This document shows, piece by piece, positions 18,677-28,208 of a stretch of 64,000 bases of DNA. The position numbers were made by a program, and so were the translations under genes. The notes below the pieces were generated by a model. That model worked only from the letters and a program-made list of their open reading frames with translations. It did not search any database and had not been told where the DNA came from. The DNA is from Beijerinckiaceae bacterium (GTDB taxonomy: Bacteria > Pseudomonadota > Alphaproteobacteria > Rhizobiales > Beijerinckiaceae). The stretch is from assembly GCA_030684835.1 (NCBI GenBank), contig JAUXWZ010000076.1:40701-104700 (forward strand), given 5' to 3'. Position 1 is the stretch's first letter. Each line of letters begins with the position of its first letter.

Positions 18677-19483
18677 ATGGTCCTGAAAATTTCGACTTGG
18701 AATATCAACTCAGTTAGGCTGAGGATGCCGCTGGTGGAGCGGTTCTTATGCTTGGAAAATCCAGACGTTTTGTGTCTCCAAGAGATCAAGTGTCGTGAGG
18801 CGGAATTTCCATCCTCTGCGTTCAAAAAACTCGGGTATCGGCATATCGCGGTGAACGCGCAGAAAGGGTACCACGGGGTTGCGATCGTCTCCCGTCTCCC
18901 CCTTGATTCAATCCAGCGACAAGAGTTCTGCAGCAAGGGTGACGCTCGGCATATCAGCGCGCAAATCGATGCGGGCGATCGCGGCTCATTCATCGTCCAC
19001 AATCTCTACGTTCCTGCCGGAGGCGACATTGCTGACCCGGGGCTAAACGAAAAATTTCTTCACAAATTAAACTTTCTGGATGAGCTGAAGCTATTATCTC
19101 TATCGTGGAGTTCGGCGAACGTACCTTCCATCATAACGGGCGACCTGAACGTTGCGCCATCCGAATTTGACGTGTGGAATCACAAGTCTCTCCTGAAAGT
19201 CGTTAGCCACACGCCAGGGGAGACGCGACGTCTCAACGAGATCATGGCGCAAGGAAAATGGCTTGACGCGATGCGCGCGATTACGCCGGAACCTGAGAAA
19301 CTCTACACTTGGTGGAGCTATCGCTCACCAGACTGGTCTGCCGCTAATAAGGGTCGCCGACTCGATCACATTTGGCTTTGCCCAAAGTTCGCGCCAAGCA
19401 TATCGGCCATGCGCATCCTGAAAGACGCGCGCTCATGGGAAAAACCCTCGGACCATGTGCCTGTGACTGTCGATCTCACATAG
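18677..19483 (+). CDS. xthA: Exodeoxyribonuclease III
   Basis: This AP endonuclease and 3'-5' exonuclease acts in base-excision repair. The 268-residue product has the EEP-fold motifs: WNINSVR near 8-14, LCLQEIK with Glu36, ITGDLNVAP with catalytic Asp/Asn, RLDHIW and the terminal SDHVPVTVDL with catalytic Asp-His. Full length is as expected. It ends 8 bases from a convergent response-regulator gene. Confidence 0.95.
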   Translation: MVLKISTWNINSVRLRMPLVERFLCLENPDVLCLQEIKCREAEFPSSAFKKLGYRHIAVNAQKGYHGVAIVSRLPLDSIQRQEFCSKGDARHISAQIDAGDRGSFIVHNLYVPAGGDIADPGLNEKFLHKLNFLDELKLLSLSWSSANVPSIITGDLNVAPSEFDVWNHKSLLKVVSHTPGETRRLNEIMAQGKWLDAMRAITPEPEKLYTWWSYRSPDWSAANKGRRLDHIWLCPKFAPSISAMRILKDARSWEKPSDHVPVTVDLT

Positions 19484-19491
19484 CTTTGAAT

Positions 19492-20196
19492 TCACGGAAT
19501 CAGTTTGTAGCCGCCAGAATCGGTGACCAACAATTGCGCGTTCGCAGGATCCTTCTCGATCTTCTGCCGCAAGCGGTAAATGTGTGTCTCCAGCGTATGT
19601 GTCGTTACGTTTGCGTTGTAACCCCAGACCTCGCGCAAAAGCACATCGCGGGTAACAACGCCGGCATTCGCGCGATACAAGAACTTCAAAATAGCGGTTT
19701 CTTTTTCCGTGAGGCGAAGTTTTCCGCCCTTTTCACTCACCAGATGTTTCGAACTCGGCTTGAAGATATACGTTCCGATTTGAAATACCGCGTCGTCACT
19801 CGCTTCATGCTGCCTTAAGTGCGCGCGAATGCGCGCTAAAAGTACAGCGTAGCGGAATGGTTTGAGTACATAATCGTTGGCGCCAGCGTCCAACCCAACA
19901 ACGGCGTCCTCGTCGCTGGTATGCCCCGTCAAGATGATGACCGGGTTTTTAAAACCTTCATTTCGCAGAAGCAAAACAGCCTGACGACCATCCATGTCAG
20001 GGAGGCCGACGTCCATAATGACAAGGTCGGGAGACTCCTGGCGCGCGGCTTCAATCGCCGCCTTTGCGGTTCCCGCTTGAATTGTGCTGAATTCTTCATT
20101 GAGGTCGAGTTGTTCGGCCAAAGTGGATCGCAGATCATCATCATCGTCCGCGATCAGTATCTTTCGAACTTGCGGCATTCTGCGAGATCCATCCAC
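19492..20196 (-). CDS. OmpR/PhoB-family response regulator (CenR-like)
   Basis: An N-terminal receiver domain has the acidic cluster DDDDD near 17-21, the phosphoacceptor Asp62 in VIMDVGLPDMDG and the KPF lysine near 113; a C-terminal winged helix follows (LTEKETAILKFLY, THTLETHIYRLRQKIE). It closely resembles, from memory, the envelope-linked regulator CenR of alphaproteobacteria, often next to xthA, but no sensor kinase is encoded nearby, so the name is tentative. A second in-frame ATG at 20178 (MPQVRKILIAD) is an equally good start. Confidence 0.88.
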   Translation of the reverse strand: MDGSRRMPQVRKILIADDDDDLRSTLAEQLDLNEEFSTIQAGTAKAAIEAARQESPDLVIMDVGLPDMDGRQAVLLLRNEGFKNPVIILTGHTSDEDAVVGLDAGANDYVLKPFRYAVLLARIRAHLRQHEASDDAVFQIGTYIFKPSSKHLVSEKGGKLRLTEKETAILKFLYRANAGVVTRDVLLREVWGYNANVTTHTLETHIYRLRQKIEKDPANAQLLVTDSGGYKLIP

Positions 20197-20334
20197 ATGC
20201 CTTGGTCCAAGGCGCCAGAGAGAACGAGCCCTGTTGCTTCATATACGCAACACGCGCTAGGCAAGGAATTACAACAAGGCGACGCGCTGAGCCAGTCTTA
20301 AGCCATTGCGTCAGTCCAAGCTTACGAAAGTTTG

Positions 20335-20868
20335 ATGAGCCGTTTGATTCTGACAATCCGGATATCGCGAAGCTTACCGGGGCTCCGGCCCACGGCCGGT
20401 GTGGCGCACGCGGGAAATGTCCGCATGCCTTGCGTTCTCGGGCGTTCGGGAATCGTGGTCAAAAAGAGAGAGGGCGACGGTGGGACGCCCTATGGCGACT
20501 TTGCGATAACGGGTGGCTATTTCAGATCCGACCGTGAGAAGCGTCCGCCGACTCGAGTGCCCTTGCGAAAAACCCGGATAAGTGACGGGTGGTGTGATGA
20601 TCCAGCAAGCTTCCGCTATAACGCGCCGGTGCAGCTCCCCACGCTGATCGGCACTGAGCGGTTGACCCTGTCGGACAACGTCTATGACATCGTCTTGACT
20701 ACCGATCACAATCAGCGGCCCCGCCGATTGGGAGCGGGCAGCGCCATCTTCGTGCATTTTCGCAGACCCGACGGCGGAGCAACCGAAGGCTGTATTGCCT
20801 TTGCACCCAAGGACCTGCGGCGACTATTGCCTCGGCTGGGAAAGCGAGTTCGGCTCATCATCCGATGA
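20335..20868 (+). CDS. L,D-transpeptidase-like YkuD domain protein
   Basis: The 177-residue protein matches the short alphaproteobacterial YkuD/ErfK family: LGRSGIVVKKREGDGGTPYGDF near 36-56 and the catalytic block with His141 and Cys153 in ATEGCIAF. YkuD enzymes form 3-3 or lipoprotein crosslinks to peptidoglycan. No signal peptide or membrane segment is visible at the chosen ATG, which is odd for a periplasmic enzyme. Its stop abuts the stop of yggS without a single intervening base. Confidence 0.82.
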   Translation: MSRLILTIRISRSLPGLRPTAGVAHAGNVRMPCVLGRSGIVVKKREGDGGTPYGDFAITGGYFRSDREKRPPTRVPLRKTRISDGWCDDPASFRYNAPVQLPTLIGTERLTLSDNVYDIVLTTDHNQRPRRLGAGSAIFVHFRRPDGGATEGCIAFAPKDLRRLLPRLGKRVRLIIR

Positions 20869-21582
20869 TCATCGAGCGCGGTCGCCGAAAATCGCTGATC
20901 CAACCCTGACGTGCGTCGCCCCGAGCTGAATCGCCAGAGGAAAGTCAGCTGTCATGCCCATGGACAAGTCTGAAATCTGGTTGCGCTTGGCAATAGCGCC
21001 CAACAACGCAAAATGCGGAGAAGCCTGCTCACCGACGGGCGGCACACACATGAGCCCGGATATAGTCAGACCAAATTCCTCTCGGCACCGGCGTATGAAT
21101 GCGTCCGCGGCGTGAGGATTTACGCCCGCCTTTTGTGGCTCATCGCCGGTATTGACCTCGATGTACAGGCGGGGCGAACGACCTTGCTTTGCGATCTCAT
21201 CGGCGATGGCGCTGGCCAACTTGGGACGATCAATTGTCTCAATGACATCAAAGAAGGCGACGGCCTCCTTGGCTTTGTTGGATTGAAGGGGGCCTATCAG
21301 ACGTAATTCGACGTTCGAATAAGCGGCCTTCAACGGCGGCCATTTCGCCGAAGCTTCCTGAACCCGGTTTTCACCAAAAACCCGATGGCCGGATTGGAGC
21401 AATGGCTCAATTTCATTTGCACCCTGCGTCTTGGATGCAACCACAAGCGTCACATCCACCGGATCCCGCCCGGCAGCCTTGGCCGCGCGAGCAATTTCCT
21501 GCTGCACCCGATTAAACTGTTCAAGTATCCGGGCAGTCTCGGGTGCGCGACGTTCAAAGGACTGAAGATCTTGATTCGCCAT
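20869..21582 (-). CDS. yggS: YggS-family pyridoxal-phosphate homeostasis protein
   Basis: This small TIM-barrel protein binds PLP without known catalysis and buffers B6 vitamers and amino-acid pools. The PLP lysine is K51 in VVASKTQ; other family blocks are FGENRVQEA, LIGPLQSNK, VNTGDEPQKAGV, GLMCVPP and LSMGMTADFPLAIQLGATHVR. I chose the ATG at 21582 (MANQDL) over 21618 since it gives the normal 237-residue length. It is divergent from leuS. Confidence 0.92.
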   Translation of the reverse strand: MANQDLQSFERRAPETARILEQFNRVQQEIARAAKAAGRDPVDVTLVVASKTQGANEIEPLLQSGHRVFGENRVQEASAKWPPLKAAYSNVELRLIGPLQSNKAKEAVAFFDVIETIDRPKLASAIADEIAKQGRSPRLYIEVNTGDEPQKAGVNPHAADAFIRRCREEFGLTISGLMCVPPVGEQASPHFALLGAIAKRNQISDLSMGMTADFPLAIQLGATHVRVGSAIFGDRAR

Positions 21583-21695
21583 GTTTCCGGTTCCCGACAG
21601 CAGCGCGGCGGCCGCCATGGCAAGGCCGTTGACCCCACCCTTTAATAATGCTCATTGCGTCTGATCCAATCACACGCGACCGTCACAGAAATACG

Positions 21696-24317
21696 ATGTT
21701 TTCAGATCGTTACAACCCGCGCGAAGCCGAGCCTAAATGGCAAAGGGTCTGGGAAGATCGTCAGACCTTCCGGGCTGACAATGATGACCCGCGTCCGAAG
21801 TACTACGTGCTCGAAATGTTTCCGTATCCCTCTGGCCGCATTCACATGGGCCACGTACGGAATTATGCGATGGGCGACGTGGTCGCGCGTTACAAGCGCG
21901 CCCGGGGCATGAATGTCTTGCACCCCATGGGCTGGGACGCATTTGGCATGCCGGCCGAAAACGCGGCGATGCAGAACAAGACCCATCCGGCGACCTGGAC
22001 TTACCAGAACATCGCTACAATGCGCACCCAGCTCAAATCGATGGGGCTTTCTCTGGATTGGTCGCGCGAAATAGCCACTTGCGATCCGTCGTATTATCGG
22101 CACCAGCAGAAGATGTTCCTCGACTTCGTGAAAGCGGGGCTGGTCGATCGCAAAAAGTCTAAAGTAAACTGGGATCCGGTTGATCACACGGTGCTTGCCA
22201 ACGAGCAGGTTATCGAAGGCCGCGGGTGGCGTTCTGGCGCGATTGTCGAGCAGCGGGAGCTGACACAGTGGTTCTTGAAAATTACCGATTATTCTCAGGA
22301 AATGCTGGACGCGCTTTCGACCCTCGATAAATGGCCGGAAAAAGTCCGGCTTATGCAACAAAATTGGATCGGGCGGTCGGAAGGCCTGCTCGTTCGCTTT
22401 GAGATTGACGGAACGTCGGCTCACGAAACGCTGGACGTATATACAACACGCCCGGATACTTTATTTGGCGCGAAATTCCTGGCTATTGCTATCGACCATC
22501 CTTTGGCGCGGCAAGTCGCGGAGGATAACGCAGCGCTTCAGGCGTTTATCACGGACTGTCAGCGTTCTGGAACCTCGGCTGCAGCTTTGGAAACCGCTGA
22601 AAAGAAGGGCTTTCGTACCGGGATTGAAGTCAGGCATCCTTTCGACTCAGATTGGAAAATTCCTGTATTTATCGCCAATTTCGTTCTGATGGACTATGGC
22701 ACGGGCGCAATCTTTGGCTGCCCCGCGCACGACCAGCGAGACCTCGACTTTGCAAACGCTTACGCACTCGGCGCCACCCCGGTCGTTTGCCCTCCGGGAC
22801 AAGATCCAGCGGCCTTCAGCATTTCGGATGTCGCTTTTGACGGCGATGGGACCCTTATTAACTCGGCGTTCCTTGACGGTCTCTCAGTAAAAGACGCTCA
22901 AGACAAGGTCGCCTCCATCCTCGAAACGACCGAGATAGGCGGTCGCCCTCAGGCAAAAAGGCAAGTGAATTTCAAACTGCGAGATTGGGGCGTCTCAAGA
23001 CAGCGGTACTGGGGATGTCCGATTCCGATCATCCATTGCGATGATTGCGGCTGCGTTCCTGTGCCTGCCGATCAGCTCCCTGTTGTTCTTCCAGAAGATG
23101 TCACTTTCGACCGTCCGGGCAATCCGCTTGAGCGGCATCCAACGTGGAAAAACGTTTCCTGTCCGTTGTGCGGTCAGCTCGCCCGTCGCGAGACGGACAC
23201 GATGGACACGTTTGTGGACTCATCTTGGTATTTTGCCAGATTTACCGACCCATTTAACGTCGTCAGCCCCACCACGCGCAGCGCAGCAGATGCGTGGCTG
23301 CCCGTGGATCAGTATATCGGCGGCATTGAACATGCGATTTTACACCTTCTTTATTCGCGATTTTTTACCCGCGCGATGAAGGCCGTGGGACATGTCGGGA
23401 TATCGGAGCCATTCAACGGGCTTTTTACGCAGGGCATGGTCGTCCATGAGACATACCGTGACGCCTCGGGAAACTGGCTTACCCCTGCCGAGATCGACAT
23501 CGAGACATTGGGTGCGGAGCGGCGCGCTAAGGCCAAGAACGACGGGCGGACGGTGACCGTTGGCTCCGTTGAGAAGATGTCGAAATCAAAGCGAAATACT
23601 GTCGATCCAGACGATATAATCGCGGATTACGGCGCAGACACCGCCCGCCTCTTCATGTTGTCGGACTCGCCCCCCGATCGCGATGTGATCTGGAGCGAGG
23701 AAGGCGTTCAGGGCGCCGCGCGCTTCGTGCAGCAGCTTTGGCGGCTTGTAGGCGAGATCTCGCATATGGCTGCAGCGCCAGGCTCGTCATCGTCAGCGGT
23801 TCAAGAACCAAAAGCGCTCGAGATACGTCGCGTTGCCCACGGTCACCTGTCTCGCACGCAGGACCATATTGAACGGCTTCGGTTCAATACGGCCATCGCT
23901 GAAATCCGCAAGATGGCGAATGCTCTGTCTGCTGCGGTAGGGGCGATCGAGACGGAGACAATTTCACACGATCTTGCGTTGGCTTATCGAGAAGCGGGCG
24001 AATTTCTGGTTTCCGCGTTTGCACCGATGATGCCGCATTTGGCGGAAGAGTGCTGGGCACGCCTGGGTCATGAAGACCTGTTGTCTAATACGCAATGGCC
24101 AACAGTGGATACGGCGCTCGCACGCGATGACATGATTACCATTCCCGTTCAGGTCAACGGCAAGAAGCGTGGCGAGCTGGTAGTGTTTCGCGAGATTGAC
24201 ACATCATCACTTGAGAAGGCGGCGCTCGAACTCGAGGCCGTGCAAAAAGCGCTTGAAGGGCGTATGGTTCGCAAGGTGATCGTGGTTCCACAGAGAATCG
24301 TGAATGTTGTCGGTTAG
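21696..24317 (+). CDS. leuS: Leucyl-tRNA synthetase
   Basis: This class I synthetase charges tRNA-Leu. The 873-residue product shows the HIGH-type motif HMGH at 50-53 in [15 protein letters not shown], a CP1 editing domain with TTRPDTLFG and [17 protein letters not shown], and the KMSKS loop near 627-631 (EKMSKSKRN). I prefer ATG 21696 (MFSDRYN) to the in-frame ATG at 21648 because it matches the usual N-terminus. Its last 14 bases overlap lptE. Confidence 0.97.
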   Translation: MFSDRYNPREAEPKWQRVWEDRQTFRADNDDPRPKYYVLEMFPYPSGRIHMGHVRNYAMGDVVARYKRARGMNVLHPMGWDAFGMPAENAAMQNKTHPATWTYQNIATMRTQLKSMGLSLDWSREIATCDPSYYRHQQKMFLDFVKAGLVDRKKSKVNWDPVDHTVLANEQVIEGRGWRSGAIVEQRELTQWFLKITDYSQEMLDALSTLDKWPEKVRLMQQNWIGRSEGLLVRFEIDGTSAHETLDVYTTRPDTLFGAKFLAIAIDHPLARQVAEDNAALQAFITDCQRSGTSAAALETAEKKGFRTGIEVRHPFDSDWKIPVFIANFVLMDYGTGAIFGCPAHDQRDLDFANAYALGATPVVCPPGQDPAAFSISDVAFDGDGTLINSAFLDGLSVKDAQDKVASILETTEIGGRPQAKRQVNFKLRDWGVSRQRYWGCPIPIIHCDDCGCVPVPADQLPVVLPEDVTFDRPGNPLERHPTWKNVSCPLCGQLARRETDTMDTFVDSSWYFARFTDPFNVVSPTTRSAADAWLPVDQYIGGIEHAILHLLYSRFFTRAMKAVGHVGISEPFNGLFTQGMVVHETYRDASGNWLTPAEIDIETLGAERRAKAKNDGRTVTVGSVEKMSKSKRNTVDPDDIIADYGADTARLFMLSDSPPDRDVIWSEEGVQGAARFVQQLWRLVGEISHMAAAPGSSSSAVQEPKALEIRRVAHGHLSRTQDHIERLRFNTAIAEIRKMANALSAAVGAIETETISHDLALAYREAGEFLVSAFAPMMPHLAEECWARLGHEDLLSNTQWPTVDTALARDDMITIPVQVNGKKRGELVVFREIDTSSLEKAALELEAVQKALEGRMVRKVIVVPQRIVNVVG

Positions 24318-24825
24318 CTTGAGACCCGCACTGCGGGTTGCCATCACGTCCTTTGTATTGAGCGCCCCTCTTGCGGGTTGCTTTCAGCCCATGTACGGCG
24401 GGACGTCCGGTCAAGCGTTGGTCGAGGATTTCCGCGCCATCAAGGTCGAGCCTATTGGCGAACGTATCGGCCATTATCTCGGCAACGAGTTGATTTTCGC
24501 ATTGAATGGAACCGGCGCGGTGACTCAACCGCGCTACAGGCTTGTGATCAGCGTCAAACAACGCGTTCAGGCGCCTCTGGTCGACACGGTAAGCGGCCGC
24601 GCCACTTCTGGCATGCTGATCGTGGATGCTGACTATCGGTTGCTTCCAATTGCCGGCGGCGCGCCAATTGCGTCTGGTGTAGCTTTCGTGACCTCGAGTT
24701 ATGACCGCACCAGTCAGCGCTTTGCGAATCTGCGGGCCGCGCGTGACGCCGAAATCAGAAGTGCACGTGGCCTTGCGGATCAGATTCGCACCCGTTTGGC
24801 GGCAGACCTTTCACGACGGCCTTAA
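24304..24825 (+). CDS. lptE: LPS-assembly lipoprotein LptE
   Basis: LptE plugs LptD in the outer membrane and helps insert lipopolysaccharide. The protein has a lipoprotein signal peptide with lipobox LAGC and lipidated Cys26, followed by FQPMYGG and a short LptE/RlpB-like domain with [12 protein letters not shown]. Position between leuS and holA is the classic alpha- and gammaproteobacterial arrangement. It overlaps leuS by 14 bases, so translational coupling is likely. Confidence 0.92.
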   Translation: MLSVSLRPALRVAITSFVLSAPLAGCFQPMYGGTSGQALVEDFRAIKVEPIGERIGHYLGNELIFALNGTGAVTQPRYRLVISVKQRVQAPLVDTVSGRATSGMLIVDADYRLLPIAGGAPIASGVAFVTSSYDRTSQRFANLRAARDAEIRSARGLADQIRTRLAADLSRRP

Positions 24826-24831
24826 TTCCAA

Positions 24832-25857
24832 GTGGTCGCGATTAAAAATCACGAAGCCGATAGGTTCGTTAGAAGCCCGTCAGCAAATATATGGCTTTAC
24901 CTCTTTTGTGGTCCAGATGCTGGACTTGTGGCGGAGCGAGCCCACAGCATCATCCGCACTGCTGTCGCGAATCCTCGCGACCCTTTTCAACTCTTGCGCC
25001 TCGATGGAGACCAGATCGCGGGCGATCCGGGCAAACTAGCGGACGAAGCGAACACGATAGGACTATTCGGCGGAAGCCGATGCATACATATCGATGCAGG
25101 CGCCAAGACTTTCACTTCAGCGATCGATAACCTCATCGCGGACCCTCCACAGGATTGCGTGGTGGTCATCACCGCAGGCGATCTGAAGGCTGATGCGCCG
25201 TTACGCAAGCTGGTTACCCGCTATGCAAAAGGCGCTGCAGTTGAGTGCTATCCCGACACGATGAAGCAACTCGAGCTAATCGTGGATGAAGAAATGAAAC
25301 GCGCGGGGATGACGATCACGCCCGGCGCTCGGGAGTTTCTCACAAGCCATCTTGGTGCGGATAGGCTGGTCACACGATCCGAGCTTGAAAAGCTGGTTAT
25401 TTACGCCTCCGGACAAGGCGCGGTCAGCGAAGCACATGTCGAAGCGGTTATCGCCGACGCAGCCGCTTTAAGCATTGATGAAGCGATCTTCATCGCCTTC
25501 AATGGGGACTATCGGACGGCAACTGAAGCTGGCCACAAAACGTTCGCTCAGCTTGATCCCGGCGTGTTCCTGGGGTTTTTGCTTCGACACGTACTGTTTT
25601 TGCATCGGATGCGAATCGATCTGGATCGTGGGGCATCGCTGGACAGCGTCAGCGAACGCCTACCTCGCAATTACTTCGGGCAAAAGCGAGTGCTCATCCT
25701 TAATCAGATCAAGGCATGGAGCGCCACACGACTGCTCCAAATTGCCGGAGAAATAGCAACAGCATCGGCAAACGCTCGCCGGGACCCGCGCAGCGCAGAA
25801 CGTCTGGCCATGCGGTGTCTCTGGTGGATTGTTCGCGGCTCCCGCAGGGCGTCCTAA
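24832..25857 (+). CDS. holA: DNA polymerase III subunit delta
   Basis: The delta subunit of the clamp loader opens the beta clamp at primed DNA. The 341-residue product begins with a degenerate AAA+ domain (YLFCGPDAGLVAERA, no intact P-loop, as usual for delta), followed by SELEKLVIY and LDPGVFLGFLLRHVLFLHRM in the C-terminal collar region. A GTG start lies 6 bases after lptE. The TAA stop shares three bases with the TAG stop of convergent parB. Confidence 0.93.
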   Translation: MVAIKNHEADRFVRSPSANIWLYLFCGPDAGLVAERAHSIIRTAVANPRDPFQLLRLDGDQIAGDPGKLADEANTIGLFGGSRCIHIDAGAKTFTSAIDNLIADPPQDCVVVITAGDLKADAPLRKLVTRYAKGAAVECYPDTMKQLELIVDEEMKRAGMTITPGAREFLTSHLGADRLVTRSELEKLVIYASGQGAVSEAHVEAVIADAAALSIDEAIFIAFNGDYRTATEAGHKTFAQLDPGVFLGFLLRHVLFLHRMRIDLDRGASLDSVSERLPRNYFGQKRVLILNQIKAWSATRLLQIAGEIATASANARRDPRSAERLAMRCLWWIVRGSRRAS

Positions 25858-26729
25858 TTGCGTAGGCGACGCAAAATCATATCGAATTGATCCAGACTTT
25901 TGTAGGCAACAGCCAAACGTCCGCCGTCTCCAATTTGATCAATAGTGACAGCCAACCCAAGCTCATCCGACAATTCACGCTCCAGGCTGCGGATATTTGG
26001 ATCCTTCTCGGTTACTTTTGCGCGAGCGCTTTTCGTTTCCAATGATCCAGAATTTTCCTGGGCAAGTCGTTCGAGATCACGAACTGATAATCCATCTGCA
26101 ACGGCTCGACGCGCGGCGGCGTCAGCGTCAGGCAGCGCGAGTAATGCGCGCGCATGGCCTGCACTTAGGGCCCCGTCCATAACGAGCTTGCGCGTGCTTT
26201 CGGAGAGGTTGAGAAGCCGAAGCGTATTTGTAACGTGGCTTCTGCTCTTGCCGATTACGCGTGCAAGGTCAGCTTGTGTGTATTGGAAATGGCTGAGGAG
26301 TTGCTCGTACCCAAGCGCTTCATCAATTGGATTCAGATCGGCGCGCTGTACATTTTCAATGATAGCAATTTCTAACGTCTCGCGATCGTTCGCTTCAATG
26401 ACAACGATAGGAACGTCATAAAGACCCGCGCGTTGCGCGGCCCGCCAGCGACGCTCGCCCGCTACAATTTCAAAGCTGTTGGTTGTGTTTGGTACAACGC
26501 GAACAATGATTGGCTGAATCACGCCCTTCTCACGAATCGATGCGGCGAGGCTATCCAGCTGCTCGTCGTCGAAGCTACGGCGCGGATTGCGGCTATTTGG
26601 ACGCAAATACTCGATAGGAACGCGTCGTACGCCACGGCTGGGAGCTTCAGGTTGCGGTGAAGCAACAGATGCATCGCCCAGAAGCGCGGCTAAGCCACGT
26701 CCAAGGCGTGGTCGGTTTTCATCAGCCAT
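25854..26729 (-). CDS. parB: Chromosome-partitioning protein ParB
   Basis: ParB is a CTP-dependent clamp that loads at parS and spreads along DNA to drive origin segregation and SMC loading. The 291-residue product has the opening RPRLGRGLAALLGD, the CTPase motif GERRWRAAQRAGL, the helix-turn-helix QADLARVIGKSRSHVTNTLRLL and the C-terminal dimerisation tail. ATG 26729 has GAGGA 5 bases upstream. It follows parA by 23 bases. Two parS sites lie 1.4-3.4 kb upstream in rsmG and beside mnmE. Confidence 0.96.
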   Translation of the reverse strand: MADENRPRLGRGLAALLGDASVASPQPEAPSRGVRRVPIEYLRPNSRNPRRSFDDEQLDSLAASIREKGVIQPIIVRVVPNTTNSFEIVAGERRWRAAQRAGLYDVPIVVIEANDRETLEIAIIENVQRADLNPIDEALGYEQLLSHFQYTQADLARVIGKSRSHVTNTLRLLNLSESTRKLVMDGALSAGHARALLALPDADAAARRAVADGLSVRDLERLAQENSGSLETKSARAKVTEKDPNIRSLERELSDELGLAVTIDQIGDGGRLAVAYKSLDQFDMILRRLRN

Positions 26730-26752
26730 TTTTTCCTCGTTACGCTGGCGAA

Positions 26753-27559
26753 TCAAGCAGCGCGAAGTCGCCGCTCACGCTGAATGACTTCGGAGGCGAG
26801 TTTTAGGTAGGCTTGGCTGCCAGCGCACTTCAGATCGTAAAGCAGGACAGGCTTGCCGTGCGACGGCGCTTCCGACACACGAACATTTCGGGGGATAATC
26901 GTATCGTAGACCTTATCACCCATGAACTGTCGAACGTCTGCAACGACCTGCGTTGCGAGATTGTTTCGAGGATCGTACATCGTCAGCACCACCCCATGAA
27001 TGGCCAGTCGCGGGTTGAGCGATTTGCGAACTTGCTCGATCGTCGAAAGCAGTTGTGACAACCCTTCCAGCGCGAAGAACTCGCATTGCAGCGGCACAAG
27101 CACACTATCTGACGCTGCTAAAGCGTTAATTGTCAGTAGATTAAGCGAAGGTGGACAGTCGAGCAGGATATAGGTGAACGGATCTTCATCCTGGGCTACC
27201 TGCCTTCCCAATTCCTGGATCGCAGTTCGCACTTTGAAGGTACGATCTCTGTCACCCGCGATTTCCAACTCTACGCCCAGCAAATCCAGGGTAGATGGAG
27301 CAACGAACAAACGCGGAACAGATGTGGGCTGCGAAACGGAAAGAAGAGACCTTTCCCCGACCATCACATCATAGGTGGATGCCAAACGGCTTTTACGATC
27401 AATGCCCAAGCCCGTCGATGCATTCCCTTGGGGGTCGAGATCAATAATCAGCACCTTTTCGCCTATCGCTGCCAAGGCGGTCCCAAGGTTAATCGCTGTA
27501 GTGGTCTTTCCGACCCCACCCTTTTGGTTTGCGAGGACAATGACGCGCATTGAGGCCAT
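26753..27559 (-). CDS. parA: Chromosome-partitioning ATPase ParA
   Basis: ParA is a deviant Walker ATPase that forms the gradient along which ParB-parS complexes move. The deviant P-loop KGGVGKTT is near residues 13-20, followed by IDLDPQGNAS and LLDCPPSLNLLT. Two in-frame starts are possible, ATG 27559 (MASMRVIV) and ATG 27550 (MRVIV); I list the longer. The start lies only a few bases after the rsmG stop, continuing the mnmG-rsmG-parA-parB order found throughout alphaproteobacteria. Confidence 0.96.
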   Translation of the reverse strand: MASMRVIVLANQKGGVGKTTTAINLGTALAAIGEKVLIIDLDPQGNASTGLGIDRKSRLASTYDVMVGERSLLSVSQPTSVPRLFVAPSTLDLLGVELEIAGDRDRTFKVRTAIQELGRQVAQDEDPFTYILLDCPPSLNLLTINALAASDSVLVPLQCEFFALEGLSQLLSTIEQVRKSLNPRLAIHGVVLTMYDPRNNLATQVVADVRQFMGDKVYDTIIPRNVRVSEAPSHGKPVLLYDLKCAGSQAYLKLASEVIQRERRLRAA

Positions 27560-27563
27560 CCCA

Positions 27564-28208
27564 TCAGGGGTCGGGTGCCAACGTCGTCGCGCTGGTCCCA
27601 CGGACAATTACTATTGCTGCTTCGTTTTCTGTCAAACTCGGCGCGAAGTCCAACTGAAACTTCTGTGGCAACACGAATTCAGTGAGTTCAGACGCATAAC
27701 CGCGTCCTTTGGGGAAAAGCCCAACGGCGCCGCCCTGCAGAAGCGGCAGCGCGAGTGTTACAAGAGTTTGGAGGGGCGCTACAGCGCGGGCTGTCACAAC
27801 ATCAACAGGACCCAAATCACCGATTATCGTTTCGGCCCTAGCGTTATGAATAATGGCGGGCGCCCCCAGTTGTCGGGCCGCCTCGCGCAAGAAGGCGCAT
27901 TTTCTGCTATCTGATTCTATAAGATGGACGATAACCCCAGACTTTGCTGCAAGCGAAGCCGCTATAACTAGTCCAGGGAAGCCTGCGCCGGAGCCAATGT
28001 CGACCCAGCGCAATGCCGCCGGCGCTAAGGCCAATAGCTGCAGACTGTCTGCAAAATGTCGCTGCCATATCTGCGACAAGGTAGATGGGGCAACAAGGTT
28101 TTTTACGCGTTGCCATTGGCCGAGCAGTTTTTCATATGCCTCGAGACGCTCCAAGGTTTCACGTGAAACATCGAGCGTCTCGCCTGCTTCCCCAAAACGT
28201 GACGCCAC
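27564..28208 (-). CDS. rsmG: 16S rRNA (guanine527-N7)-methyltransferase RsmG
   Basis: RsmG methylates G527 of 16S rRNA using SAM. The 214-residue product carries KNLVAPSTL, the SAM-binding motif DIGSGAGFPGLVIA, and VTARAVAPLQTLV. A GTG start shares its G with the mnmG TAG stop, implying coupled translation. Codons near residues 13-18 (DVSRET) encode, at the DNA level, a parS site, so this part of the gene has a double function. Confidence 0.95.
   Translation of the reverse strand: MASRFGEAGETLDVSRETLERLEAYEKLLGQWQRVKNLVAPSTLSQIWQRHFADSLQLLALAPAALRWVDIGSGAGFPGLVIAASLAAKSGVIVHLIESDSRKCAFLREAARQLGAPAIIHNARAETIIGDLGPVDVVTARAVAPLQTLVTLALPLLQGGAVGLFPKGRGYASELTEFVLPQKFQLDFAPSLTENEAAIVIVRGTSATTLAPDP
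28155..28170. promoter_or_regulatory. parS site within rsmG
   Basis: GGTTTCACGTGAAACA matches the 16-bp consensus TGTTTCACGTGAAACA at 15 positions; only the first base differs. It lies inside the rsmG coding region near its start, about 1.4 kb upstream of the parB start and about 5.2 kb from the origin-like region. ParB binding is inferred from the strong match. Confidence 0.85.
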
